Positions 8,095 through 14,398 of a DNA stretch of 15,224 bases are shown piece after piece. The DNA comes from Bacillota bacterium (GTDB taxonomy: Bacteria > Bacillota > Clostridia > Christensenellales > Aristaeellaceae). The stretch lies in assembly GCA_023459675.1 (NCBI GenBank), contig JAEWTC010000050.1, positions 1 to 15,224 of the forward strand, read 5' to 3'. Position 1 is the stretch's first letter, and the number at the start of each line of letters is the position of its first letter. Made by a program: the position numbers and the translations under genes. Below the pieces are notes generated by a model. That model ran no database searches. It saw nothing but the letters and a program-made list of their open reading frames with translations, and was not told the origin of the DNA.

Positions 8095-10419
8095 CTACAC
8101 CGCGGGAACCGCTTCGCCTTCCTGCCCCGGACGCACGGGAAACCGGGTCAGCATCGGGTTTGCCTGCGCGTCGATCGTCACGGAGGCCACGGGAACGCGG
8201 TTTTCCGTGTCGTACACCACGATATTGAAGCCGTTCATGCTGTAGGCGTAGTCCGTTCCGTTGATCAATATCGCCAGCACGGCGCCGGTGGATTGCACAA
8301 GAACGCCCGTATCGCACACATAAGCGCTGTACTGGCCGTAGTCGTTCAACTCGTAGTTCACCGCGCCGTAGGGGTCGATCACGGCCATATACCCGGCGTC
8401 CGGGTTCACCGCGCCCGTTTGCAGCAGCCCCAGGGCTTGCAGCGGCTGCGCCATCGCCGCGGGCAGCTTGCCGCCGCCGGAGGCGATCACCACCAGATAT
8501 CCGTTGTCATACAGCGCGCGCAGGAAACTTACGGCGTCCGCCTCCGCCGCCGCGCCGCGGTCCCGGGTGAGGCAGGTGAGGTAATGCAGCAGCGGCACGC
8601 CCGGCTCGGCAAGCGTTTCGCAGAAATTGTAGGCAATGCCGCGGTCGTTTAAGTTGATGAACAGGCCGTAGAACAGCCCCCGCTCGATCGTGGCCACGTC
8701 CATCACCCGGCTGCCGGAGGAAAGCTCCTTGGCAAGGGCGGAAAGCTCCGTTTTGGCCTGCCTGGTTTCCTCGTACTGGAACTGGAAGTAGTTGACGCTG
8801 GTATAGGCGTTGAGCACCAGCAGCCCGCACAGCACCGGCGCCAGCAGAAACTTGAGGAACCGCGCCCGCGGGTACTTGCAGCCGCCCGTCTTTTTTACGC
8901 GGATGCAGGGCGCAAACAGGCAGATCAAAGCCGCGAGCGGCACCCAGAACGGCTGGAGGTAATACCGCGCGCAGAACAGGTACGGAATGAAAAACACGGG
9001 CACGATCACCAGAGCCAACACGCCGAACAGCAGCCAGGATACGCGCCGGTCGTGCCGGAGCATGCGCACCGCAGTCACCAGCACGATGACGGACGACAGG
9101 CAGAATATTCCGCCGAACACAATCCCCCACCCGGCCACGTTGGCGTCGTTGGTGGCAAGCGTCCACTCGTCCATGGAGAAGGTGAAGGGAAGCTTCATCT
9201 GCACGGCGCTGAACAGCGTGTTGGACGTCGGGGAGAACATGGACACGAAGAACTGCTGATACAGCGGCAGCTCCCGGATATTGTCGGACATCAGGTAGGG
9301 CAGCAGGGAGTTCATGGAGTTGCTGCCAAGCATGCCGTAGAAGGGGTCGCCGTGCGCCATGCGGTTGGTCACGAAGGTGCCCGCGCCCAGGATCCCCAGC
9401 GCGCATACGGCCATCCCGGCAAAGTAGCCGATCATCCGCAGAATTTCGCCGTTGCGGCCCTCCGTGTTTCCGGCCCTGCGGATCTCCGCCGCGCGCCCGA
9501 CGACGTACACCCCGCACAGCACCGCGGCATACAGCACCGCGGACATTTTCACGTTGACCGCAAGGCAGAGGGAAGCAAACGCGGCAACGCGGGCCGCGGA
9601 CGCATAAGCGCCTCTGGGCTTGAAAAGCAGATAGAAAAACGAAGCCGCCGCAACCGTCAGCAGCTGGTAGGCGAACCCGTCGTGATAGAAAAGCATCAGC
9701 TGCGACAGGGTGATCAGGTTCATTGCGGTGAGCATCACCGCCGCGATAGCCGCCGCGAAGCGCAGCTTGAACGCGTCGGCAAGCAACGGGGCAACGATGC
9801 AGATACAGGCGACCATGGACACGAGGTTGAAAATTTTCCCGTACTCGATGTCCCCCGTCAGGGCATAGATGCTCGCCGCGATCATAAACGAGGCCTTGGG
9901 CTGGTTATCCACCTGATAGGAAAGCCACCCCGCGTTATAGGGCAGCGCGCCGTTTGCGTTGGCGAACGGGATCATCGACCCCCGGAAGGGATTCCAGCCC
10001 AGCTTCAGCATGGCCGTAACGGGCTTGTAATAGCAGTTGGAGCTCCAGGCGGTATCATAAAAGAAGGAGGCGAGATAAGCCGTGCCGATGAGAAGCAGCA
10101 CGCCGCAAACCGTAACCGCCAGCGCGTACAGCGGCGCTTTGCGCAACCAGAACAGCGTAAGCCAGGCAAACGGCGCCGCAAACAGGCTGGTATACGGATG
10201 AATGCCAAGCCCTATAAAGATTTCCGCAGTCACCAGCGCGACCAGCCAAAAGAAGTACGCAAGCAGGAACAGGCCGAAATCCAGCAGCGGCTGCCGCCGG
10301 GGTTTCTCCCGCTCGCCCGCGTCCAGCGATTTTCGGATCTCTTCTTCCCTGGCGTTCTCCAGCTCCTGTTTGAGCTGCTGCAAGTCCCGCCGTATCTGTG
10401 ATAAATCATCGGATGGCAT
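8095..10419 (-). CDS. GT-C-type multi-pass glycosyltransferase-like protein with C-terminal ILEI-like domain
   Basis: 774 aa. Residues 5-33 form a charged coiled coil (SQIRRDLQQLKQELENAREE). About 46-540 holds roughly 12 membrane helices. The first long loop reads DTAW...YYKP...LGWNPF (122-145), like the loop of GT39/GT-C-type proteins that transfer sugars from polyprenyl-phosphate donors; the normal W-D-G is W-S-S here, so activity is uncertain. About 555-690 is an extracytoplasmic region. About 695-755 (GAVLAILINGTDYAYSMNGF then NIVVYD...VASVTID) fits the ILEI/FAM3-like fold (interleukin-like EMT inducer domain), which occurs at the ends of some bacterial surface-glycan proteins. ATG 10419 has GGAGAG six bases upstream. 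Own promoter, and a shared terminator with the convergent flippase. Seen: topology, motifs. Known: family patterns. Inferred: glycosyl transfer. Confidence 0.75.
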   Translation of the reverse strand: MPSDDLSQIRRDLQQLKQELENAREEEIRKSLDAGEREKPRRQPLLDFGLFLLAYFFWLVALVTAEIFIGLGIHPYTSLFAAPFAWLTLFWLRKAPLYALAVTVCGVLLLIGTAYLASFFYDTAWSSNCYYKPVTAMLKLGWNPFRGSMIPFANANGALPYNAGWLSYQVDNQPKASFMIAASIYALTGDIEYGKIFNLVSMVACICIVAPLLADAFKLRFAAAIAAVMLTAMNLITLSQLMLFYHDGFAYQLLTVAAASFFYLLFKPRGAYASAARVAAFASLCLAVNVKMSAVLYAAVLCGVYVVGRAAEIRRAGNTEGRNGEILRMIGYFAGMAVCALGILGAGTFVTNRMAHGDPFYGMLGSNSMNSLLPYLMSDNIRELPLYQQFFVSMFSPTSNTLFSAVQMKLPFTFSMDEWTLATNDANVAGWGIVFGGIFCLSSVIVLVTAVRMLRHDRRVSWLLFGVLALVIVPVFFIPYLFCARYYLQPFWVPLAALICLFAPCIRVKKTGGCKYPRARFLKFLLAPVLCGLLVLNAYTSVNYFQFQYEETRQAKTELSALAKELSSGSRVMDVATIERGLFYGLFINLNDRGIAYNFCETLAEPGVPLLHYLTCLTRDRGAAAEADAVSFLRALYDNGYLVVIASGGGKLPAAMAQPLQALGLLQTGAVNPDAGYMAVIDPYGAVNYELNDYGQYSAYVCDTGVLVQSTGAVLAILINGTDYAYSMNGFNIVVYDTENRVPVASVTIDAQANPMLTRFPVRPGQEGEAVPAV

Positions 10420-10463
10420 GGTGCACTCTCCGCTTGCCGAATTTTCAGACGTACAGGTAATTG

Positions 10464-10472
10464 ATTATACCA
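10464..10472 (-). promoter_or_regulatory. Extended -10 promoter of the GT-C-like gene
   Basis: Minus strand: TATAAT (10469-10464) preceded by TGG. The eleven bases CATGGTATAAT are identical to those of the secA promoter. No good -35 is seen. Predicted start near 10457, about 38 bases before the ATG. Confidence 0.7.
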
Positions 10473-10487
10473 TGACTGCGAAAAAAG

Positions 10488-10496
10488 TGGTATCCT
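10488..10496 (+). promoter_or_regulatory. Extended -10 promoter of the cadherin-like gene, overlapping the divergent promoter
   Basis: TGG followed by TATCCT (10491-10496). The -35 region (about 10468-10473) lies on the -10 of the opposite promoter. The two TGGTAT words face each other as the inverted repeat ATACCA (10467-10472), 15 bases, TGGTAT (10488-10493). Predicted start near 10503, giving a leader of about 145 bases. Confidence 0.45.
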
Positions 10497-10542
10497 AAGG
10501 CATAGAAATGCATGGTACGCAAGGTCCCGGCGGCGTTTCCCC

Positions 10543-10605
10543 GCGCGGCGCGCCCTCCGCCCGCGCCGCCGCGCATACCCGGGCGGCATGCATGAAAGAT
10601 GCCCG
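10543..10605 (+). other. GC-rich hairpins in the 5' leader of the cadherin-like gene
   Basis: A first stem pairs 10543-10552 with 10562-10572 (all G and C, one bulged C, loop CCCTCCGCC). A second pairs CGGGC (10580-10584) with GCCCG (10601-10605), or alternatively GGCAT (10585-10589) with ATGCC (10599-10603). About 40 bases then lead to the AAAGGAGG site (10633-10640). I do not recognise a known riboswitch class. Confidence 0.45.
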
Positions 10606-10646
10606 TCCGTTCGTTGTATGAATATAAAACCAAAGGAGGTTTTCCC

Positions 10647-11360
10647 ATGAGAAAGATAAGCGTTTTGCTCGTATCGGCGGCGCTGATCCTCGTGTTGATC
10701 GCGCCCATCCCCGCCTCGGCCGAATTTACCGAAGGCCCGATGCTTGACGCACTCACCAACAACGTTCCAAACACCGGCATCATGCTGCCGGGCACCTTTG
10801 TGCCCAACCAGCCCAGCTACCTGCTGACGGTGGCAAGCTGGGTTTCGCGCGTGTATTTCGTTCCCTATTGCTCCATGGCCGGCGTAACCATCTACTTTAA
10901 CGGCCAGGCCGTTGCCAGCGGCGCCCAAACCCCGACGCTGACGCTCTCCGACGAGCCCCAGTTCGCCACCTTCGCGCTGGTGGCCGCCGACGGCAAAACC
11001 AACACCTACATCGTCTACATCCAGCGCAGGCCCAGCGAGCGCCGCACGCGCGTATCCGCGGGCTACATCGAATCGCTGTACTCCAACGGCTCCAAGAACT
11101 ATATCCGCGCCGACCTCGTATCGGTCACCTATACGCCGGGCAGCAACCTGTCCACCTTCCTCAACGACACCTACTACATCTACGATTACGCCTGCGCCGA
11201 CAGCTGTATCTTCTATTACGGCTCGATGGCCAACCCCCTGCGCGCCGCGAATTTCAGCGATTTCGCCGCCAACTACAACGCCATGGGCTCTAACCTGTAC
11301 CGCATCGTATACATCGAAGACGAGATCGTGGCCGTGATGCCCTACGGCGCGGATTATTAA
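10647..11360 (+). CDS. Secreted cadherin-like beta-sandwich domain protein
   Basis: 237 aa. Signal peptide 1-25 (MRKISVLLV, hydrophobic core, IPASA/EF). Residues about 57-128 fit the cadherin-like beta-sandwich family (PF12733 type): a value-of-field pattern YLLTVASW...VTIYFNGQAVASG...ALVAADGKTNTYIVYIQR, ending in the typical dG-x-T-x-x-Y-x-v-x-v-x-R. Residues about 134-237 form a second domain rich in Tyr (IRADLVSVTYTPGSNLSTF, IFYYG, LYRIVYIEDEIVAVMPYGADY) that I believe recurs in Clostridia but cannot name. No membrane anchor or sorting signal is seen, so it is probably released or bound non-covalently. ATG 10647 is decided by AAAGGAGG six bases upstream; the frame is open to 10599 but without an RBS. 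No terminator before the nitroreductase gene, so read-through is possible. Function unknown; adhesion or binding is inference. Confidence 0.8.
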   Translation: MRKISVLLVSAALILVLIAPIPASAEFTEGPMLDALTNNVPNTGIMLPGTFVPNQPSYLLTVASWVSRVYFVPYCSMAGVTIYFNGQAVASGAQTPTLTLSDEPQFATFALVAADGKTNTYIVYIQRRPSERRTRVSAGYIESLYSNGSKNYIRADLVSVTYTPGSNLSTFLNDTYYIYDYACADSCIFYYGSMANPLRAANFSDFAANYNAMGSNLYRIVYIEDEIVAVMPYGADY

Positions 11361-11401
11361 CCCGCTTTCCCGCCGCGCCGTTTCCCTGAACGTCCGGTTT
11401 G

Positions 11402-11410
11402 TGCTATCAT
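11402..11410 (+). promoter_or_regulatory. Nitroreductase promoter (extended -10)
   Basis: TGC followed by TATCAT (11405-11410); a weak -35, TTCCCT (11382-11387), sits 17 bases upstream. Predicted start near 11417, within the 79-base gap. Confidence 0.55.
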
Positions 11411-11439
11411 GAGGCGAACAACTGCCGGAGGATGATATC

Positions 11440-11967
11440 ATGGAAGTATTCGACGCCATCAAGCAGCGCCACAGCTACCGCGGCGCGTTCAAACCCGTTC
11501 CCGTGCCCGAGGCCGATCTCCGGCTGATCGCCGAGGCGGGCGTACGCGCGCCCTCGGGCTGCAACAAGCAGACCACGCATTTCTGCATCGTTAACGATCC
11601 CGAAACGCTCAAAGCCATCGCCCGGCTGCTGCCGCGCCCCGTGGTGCAGACCGCGCAGGCGATTCTCGTCGTCGTCACCGACAACCGCCCCGCCTACGGC
11701 GACGTGAGCTTCGAGCCGCAGGATTACGGCGCGGCTGTGGAAAACATGCTGCTGATGGTCACGGCGCTGGGCTACGCCACCGTGTGGCTGGACGGGGTGC
11801 TTCGTCACGGCGTTATCGCCGGAAAAATCGCCGATCTGATCAACCTCAGGGACCGCGAGCACATGACCGTATCGGTGATTCTGCCCATCGGCGTCCCAGA
11901 GGAAACCGTAACCCAGAACGAGCGCCTGCCGCTTGACCAGCGGGTATATATGAACCGGATGGGATAA
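11440..11967 (+). CDS. Small nitroreductase family protein (FMN-dependent oxidoreductase)
   Basis: 175 aa, at the short end for nitroreductases. Such proteins bind FMN and use NAD(P)H to reduce nitro, quinone or flavin compounds in the cytoplasm, usually as dimers. Seen: RHSYRGAF (10-17), the usual S-x-R-x-F FMN-phosphate motif; VRAPSGCNKQTTHF (35-48), corresponding to A-P-S-x-x-N-x-Q-P-W-x-F, with TT in place of PW; VENMLLMVTALGYATVWLDG, corresponding to the conserved second-half helix and G-x-G-x-x-W strand; and VILPIGVPEE, like the terminal I-G-x-P. ATG 11440 has CCGGAGG eight bases upstream. Own promoter and terminator. Substrate cannot be told; the altered QPW site may shift it. Confidence 0.92.
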   Translation: MEVFDAIKQRHSYRGAFKPVPVPEADLRLIAEAGVRAPSGCNKQTTHFCIVNDPETLKAIARLLPRPVVQTAQAILVVVTDNRPAYGDVSFEPQDYGAAVENMLLMVTALGYATVWLDGVLRHGVIAGKIADLINLRDREHMTVSVILPIGVPEETVTQNERLPLDQRVYMNRMG

Positions 11968-11991
11968 CGCTCCCATCGGCGTTTTCAAACA

Positions 11992-12012
11992 AGCCGCCGA
12001 AAGGCGGTTTTT
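11992..12012 (+). terminator. Rho-independent terminator of the nitroreductase gene
   Basis: CCGCC (11994-11998), GAAA tetraloop, GGCGG (12003-12007), extended by a G-T pair and an A-T pair, then five T (12008-12012). Confidence 0.82.
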
Positions 12013-12030
12013 GATTGCCGAAAAACTTGA

Positions 12031-12057
12031 CGCAACGTTTTCCCGCGGCGCAGCGTA
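12031..12057 (+). promoter_or_regulatory. Probable ECF-type autoregulated promoter of the sigma/anti-sigma operon
   Basis: CGCAAC (12031-12036) followed by TTTT-containing sequence, 17 bases, and CGTA (12054-12057). This matches the layout of ECF promoters (AAC-type -35 and CGT-type -10, as in B. subtilis SigW TGAAAC-N16-CGTA). No sigma-A promoter with normal spacing is seen: TTGACG (12027-12032) has no -10 at 16-18 bases. The promoter is followed by AAGGAGG before the ATG. Confidence 0.6.
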
Positions 12058-12081
12058 TTACTGGTGTAAGGAGGCGGATGC

Positions 12082-12594
12082 ATGAACGATGCTTTGGTAC
12101 CGGGCGCCGTTGCATTGCTGGAGCGCCTGATGACGCAATACGGCGACAGCCTCCTTCGGATGTGCTATACGATGCTGCACGACCGCGAGCTGGCGCGCGA
12201 CGCTGTGCAGGAAACGTTTCTGAAGGCTTACCGTTCGCTTGCCTCGCTGCGCCAAAACGACACGGAAAAGGCATGGCTGATGCGAATAACCATCAACACC
12301 TGCCGCGATATGCAGCGCAGCCGCTGGTGGCGGATGGTGAACCGCAGCGTAACGCCGGACGACCTGCCCGAGCCCGCCTGCGAGGAAGAGCCGCAAGACA
12401 GCACGGCGCTGATCGCGGTGATCAACCTTCCGCAGAAATACCGGGAAGTGGTATGGCTGCACTATTATCAGCAGACGCCGCTTGAAGAAATCGCCCGTAT
12501 ACTGCACGTCCCCGCATCCACCGTTCGCTCGCGCCTGTTCCGGGCAAAGGAAAAACTACGCCATACGCTGGAAGGGTGGTATTACGATGAATGA
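12082..12594 (+). CDS. ECF-type RNA polymerase sigma factor
   Basis: 170 aa, typical for group IV sigma factors, which direct RNA polymerase to promoters in response to envelope signals. Region 2 spans about 12-85: LLRMCYTMLHDRELARDAVQ then ETFLKAY (the D-A-x-D-x-x-Q-E-x-F-x-x-A core-binding motif) and AWLMRITINTCRDMQRSRWW (2.3-2.4, -10 recognition). Region 4 spans about 110-162: LPQKYREVVWLHYYQQTPLE then EIARILHVPASTVRSRLFRA, a clear helix-turn-helix for the -35. The linker 86-109 is acidic and Pro-rich, as usual. ATG 12082 has AAGGAGG about 6 bases upstream. The downstream gene overlaps its last 8 bases, so the two are translationally coupled. An ECF-like promoter upstream suggests autoregulation. 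Confidence 0.96.
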   Translation: MNDALVPGAVALLERLMTQYGDSLLRMCYTMLHDRELARDAVQETFLKAYRSLASLRQNDTEKAWLMRITINTCRDMQRSRWWRMVNRSVTPDDLPEPACEEEPQDSTALIAVINLPQKYREVVWLHYYQQTPLEEIARILHVPASTVRSRLFRAKEKLRHTLEGWYYDE

Positions 12595-14023
12595 ACAGTT
12601 TCGCCGCGACGCGGACCGCCTGCTTTCCGGCTTGACTTGGGAGCGGGGGGACGCGCAGCGCGTTCTTACCGCGGTGAAAGGAAACAGAAATCCTATGCAA
12701 AGAAAATTTCGGGTAAGCTTCGTTTTGATCCTCTGTCTGCTGGTCACCTCGGCGGTTGCCCTGGCCATCGGTTTCACCCGATCCCGGCAGTACGCCGATA
12801 TGGTGAAAGCGCGGGAAGCGCTCATGAGCCGCTACGGCTTTACGCAGGATATGATTTCGCTGTTCGACGCCGCAACGGCGGAAACAGACGGCACGACGAC
12901 TATTCTCTTCACGGCCTCTAGCTCGGCGTTCGTCGATTCGCAGGCCGTCGGCCAATACACGGTGACCATCGATCCCGCGGGCGTCGCCTCCGCAAGCTGG
13001 TCGCACGACGACGCCGACCCCGCAGCCTGGGAGAACGCGGACCTGACGTCGCCCGTATGGGGCGCGCCGCAGCTTGCCCAGATGCTCAGCCGTTACGCCC
13101 TGTACACGCAGTGGTGGCAGGAGCATCCCGACGTATATACCCTGCCTTTGGAAGAACAAACCCGCCTGTTGGACGGGCTCCGCGCCGCCGTTGCGCCCCT
13201 GGCGCTGGCCGAAGCGCCGCTGAATCCGCAGGCCGTGATCCCCGCCGAAACGCCCGCGGCGAACATCGCGGACAAAGCCGCGGCACAGATCGCCGCACAG
13301 GCGCTGTACGAGCGCTTCGGCCTGACGCCTGATATGCTTGCGCTGTTTACGCAGGTACAGACGCTGGATTTGGCGGACGGCGCCCAGGTACGGACGATCG
13401 CCTATCTGCCCGTCAGCGCGGAAACCGCCGACGGCGTGGAACACGCGGACTGGCGGTGGGTAGACGTGCTGCAGGAAAAACTGGGGACGTATACCGTAAC
13501 CCTGAACGCGCAGGACGGCGCGGTACGCACGGCGGAATGGTCGCTCAGCGGCATTGCGGACGCCGGGCCTTATGCCGAAAACAACTGGGCGCAGGCGCAG
13601 GCATATTCCGCGGACGTCCTCCCCTACGTGCTGCAATTGCTGCGGCACAACGAGCCCATCATCGCCAAATACCCGGAGGATCAGCGGGAATGGTTTTCGC
13701 TGGAGGACGCCTCCGCTTACGACCAGGCGTTCCGCGACGCGGGGTTTGATCCCGCGAAGTACAACCACGCCTTGCCCAAGACGACGGATATCACCGCGCG
13801 GCAAGCCGTGGAACTTGCGCGGGAGGCTATGACCGACGGATATGCGCTCACCCTAGAGCAGCTGGACGCCTTTACGCTGACGGTGGAGTATGTAGCGGAC
13901 AACGGCGGTACGTGGTGGATTGGTTTCTACGGAAGTTCTGGCATGGGAGCCGTACAGCTCGACGCCGCCACCGGCGAAATCCAGATGGTCACGCTGATGT
14001 CCGGCGCCGCCAGCAACGGCTGA
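12587..14023 (+). CDS. Probable membrane anti-sigma factor with three PepSY-like repeats
   Basis: 478 aa. Residues 1-40 are cytoplasmic and charged (LLSGLTWERGDAQRVLTAVK), as in Clostridia membrane proteins coupled to ECF sigma genes. One membrane segment spans about 42-63 (FVLILCLLVTSAVALAIGF), placing the rest outside. The outer part shows three similar units: 74-165 (AREALMSRYGFTQDMISLF ... YTVTIDPAGVASASW), 231-335 (AQALYERFGLTPDMLALF ... YTVTLNAQDGAVRTAEW) and 400-470 (DITARQAVELAREAM ... GAVQLDAATGEIQMV), resembling PepSY-type helix-plus-sheet folds. No classic zinc anti-sigma HxxxCxxC motif is visible. The ATG overlaps the sigma stop (ATGAATGA), so expression is coupled; the open frame back to 12482 has no RBS and lies in the sigma gene. 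Anti-sigma role is inferred from context. Confidence 0.78.
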   Translation: MNEQFRRDADRLLSGLTWERGDAQRVLTAVKGNRNPMQRKFRVSFVLILCLLVTSAVALAIGFTRSRQYADMVKAREALMSRYGFTQDMISLFDAATAETDGTTTILFTASSSAFVDSQAVGQYTVTIDPAGVASASWSHDDADPAAWENADLTSPVWGAPQLAQMLSRYALYTQWWQEHPDVYTLPLEEQTRLLDGLRAAVAPLALAEAPLNPQAVIPAETPAANIADKAAAQIAAQALYERFGLTPDMLALFTQVQTLDLADGAQVRTIAYLPVSAETADGVEHADWRWVDVLQEKLGTYTVTLNAQDGAVRTAEWSLSGIADAGPYAENNWAQAQAYSADVLPYVLQLLRHNEPIIAKYPEDQREWFSLEDASAYDQAFRDAGFDPAKYNHALPKTTDITARQAVELAREAMTDGYALTLEQLDAFTLTVEYVADNGGTWWIGFYGSSGMGAVQLDAATGEIQMVTLMSGAASNG

Positions 14024-14064
14024 ACCCGGCCGTAGGCGCGCGCCGCTTCCCCTGCTTTAGCATC

Positions 14065-14086
14065 GCCGCCCGAAAGGGCGGCTTTT
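14065..14086 (+). terminator. Rho-independent terminator of the sigma/anti-sigma operon
   Basis: Perfect seven-base-pair stem GCCGCCC (14065-14071), GAAA tetraloop, GGGCGGC (14076-14082), then TTTT (14083-14086). Confidence 0.88.
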
Positions 14087-14240
14087 GCTTTGCCTGCAAA
14101 TCCGCCGTCCTCCGCAAAGCAATACACCCCGTTTTCTCCCGTCGTTGACACGCCCGGTTTAGCCGTTTTCATGTCCCCCGCCCAACAACCGGCGCTCGCA
14201 AAGGCGGCAAAACCGGGAAAAATCCCCGGCGGCGTTCCCG
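14087..14240. other. Intergenic region with inverted repeats, no gene seen
   Basis: No credible gene. TTGCTTTGC (14085-14093) pairs with GCAAAGCAA (14114-14122) across 20 bases. A larger imperfect stem pairs 14153-14165 with 14205-14217 (CCCGGTTT and GCCG against CGGC and AAACCGGG, one A-A mismatch). TTGACA at 14145-14150 has TTTCAT (14167-14172) at 16 bases, a weak promoter match whose transcript would run through the alkaline phosphatase control region. Confidence 0.4.
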
Positions 14241-14244
14241 TGCT

Positions 14245-14360
14245 TTACAAAGCCTGCCATTCCGCGCAGGATACGGACAGGGGGTTTTACATTGCCGCCC
14301 AATTCCTTACAAAGGTTTTACACGCCCGCCGCACCGGTCCTTACACATCCTTGCTATTGT
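14245..14360 (+). promoter_or_regulatory. Probable PhoP-type control region and promoter of the alkaline phosphatase gene
   Basis: TTACA occurs five times on the plus strand, starting at 14245, 14287, 14307, 14318 and 14341. The pair at 14306 (CTTACA) and 14317 (TTTACA) is exactly 11 bases apart, the spacing of PhoP-type direct repeats (TT-A/T/C-ACA with 4-6 base gaps in B. subtilis); the others lie about two turns away (20 and 23). Downstream, TGC followed by TATTGT (14355-14360) is a -10 with no -35, as expected for an activator-dependent promoter. With a start near 14367 the repeats cover about -22 to -60, where PhoP acts. Confidence 0.6.
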
Positions 14361-14398
14361 AAAGCGTACGAACTTAACGATGAAAGGATGACACTCGA

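Noticed and set aside
9052..10401. 449-residue open frame on the plus strand
   Set aside because: Antisense shadow of the GT-C-like gene: His/Gly/Arg-rich, with no RBS or recognisable motif.
10230..11462. 410-residue open frame on the minus strand
   Set aside because: Shadow of the cadherin-like gene that also runs through a divergent promoter region and into the GT-C-like gene in another frame.
12422..13804. 460-residue open frame on the minus strand
   Set aside because: Antisense to the sigma/anti-sigma operon, Arg/Gly-rich, no start signals.
14145..14172. TTGACA with TTTCAT at 16 bases as a main promoter of the phosphatase
   Set aside because: The -10 is poor and would give a leader of over 200 bases through the Pho repeats; the extended -10 at 14352-14360 is better placed.
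14090..14362. 90-residue open frame before the alkaline phosphatase
   Set aside because: It spans the TTACA repeats and inverted repeats, has no RBS and no recognisable motif; the region is better explained as regulatory.
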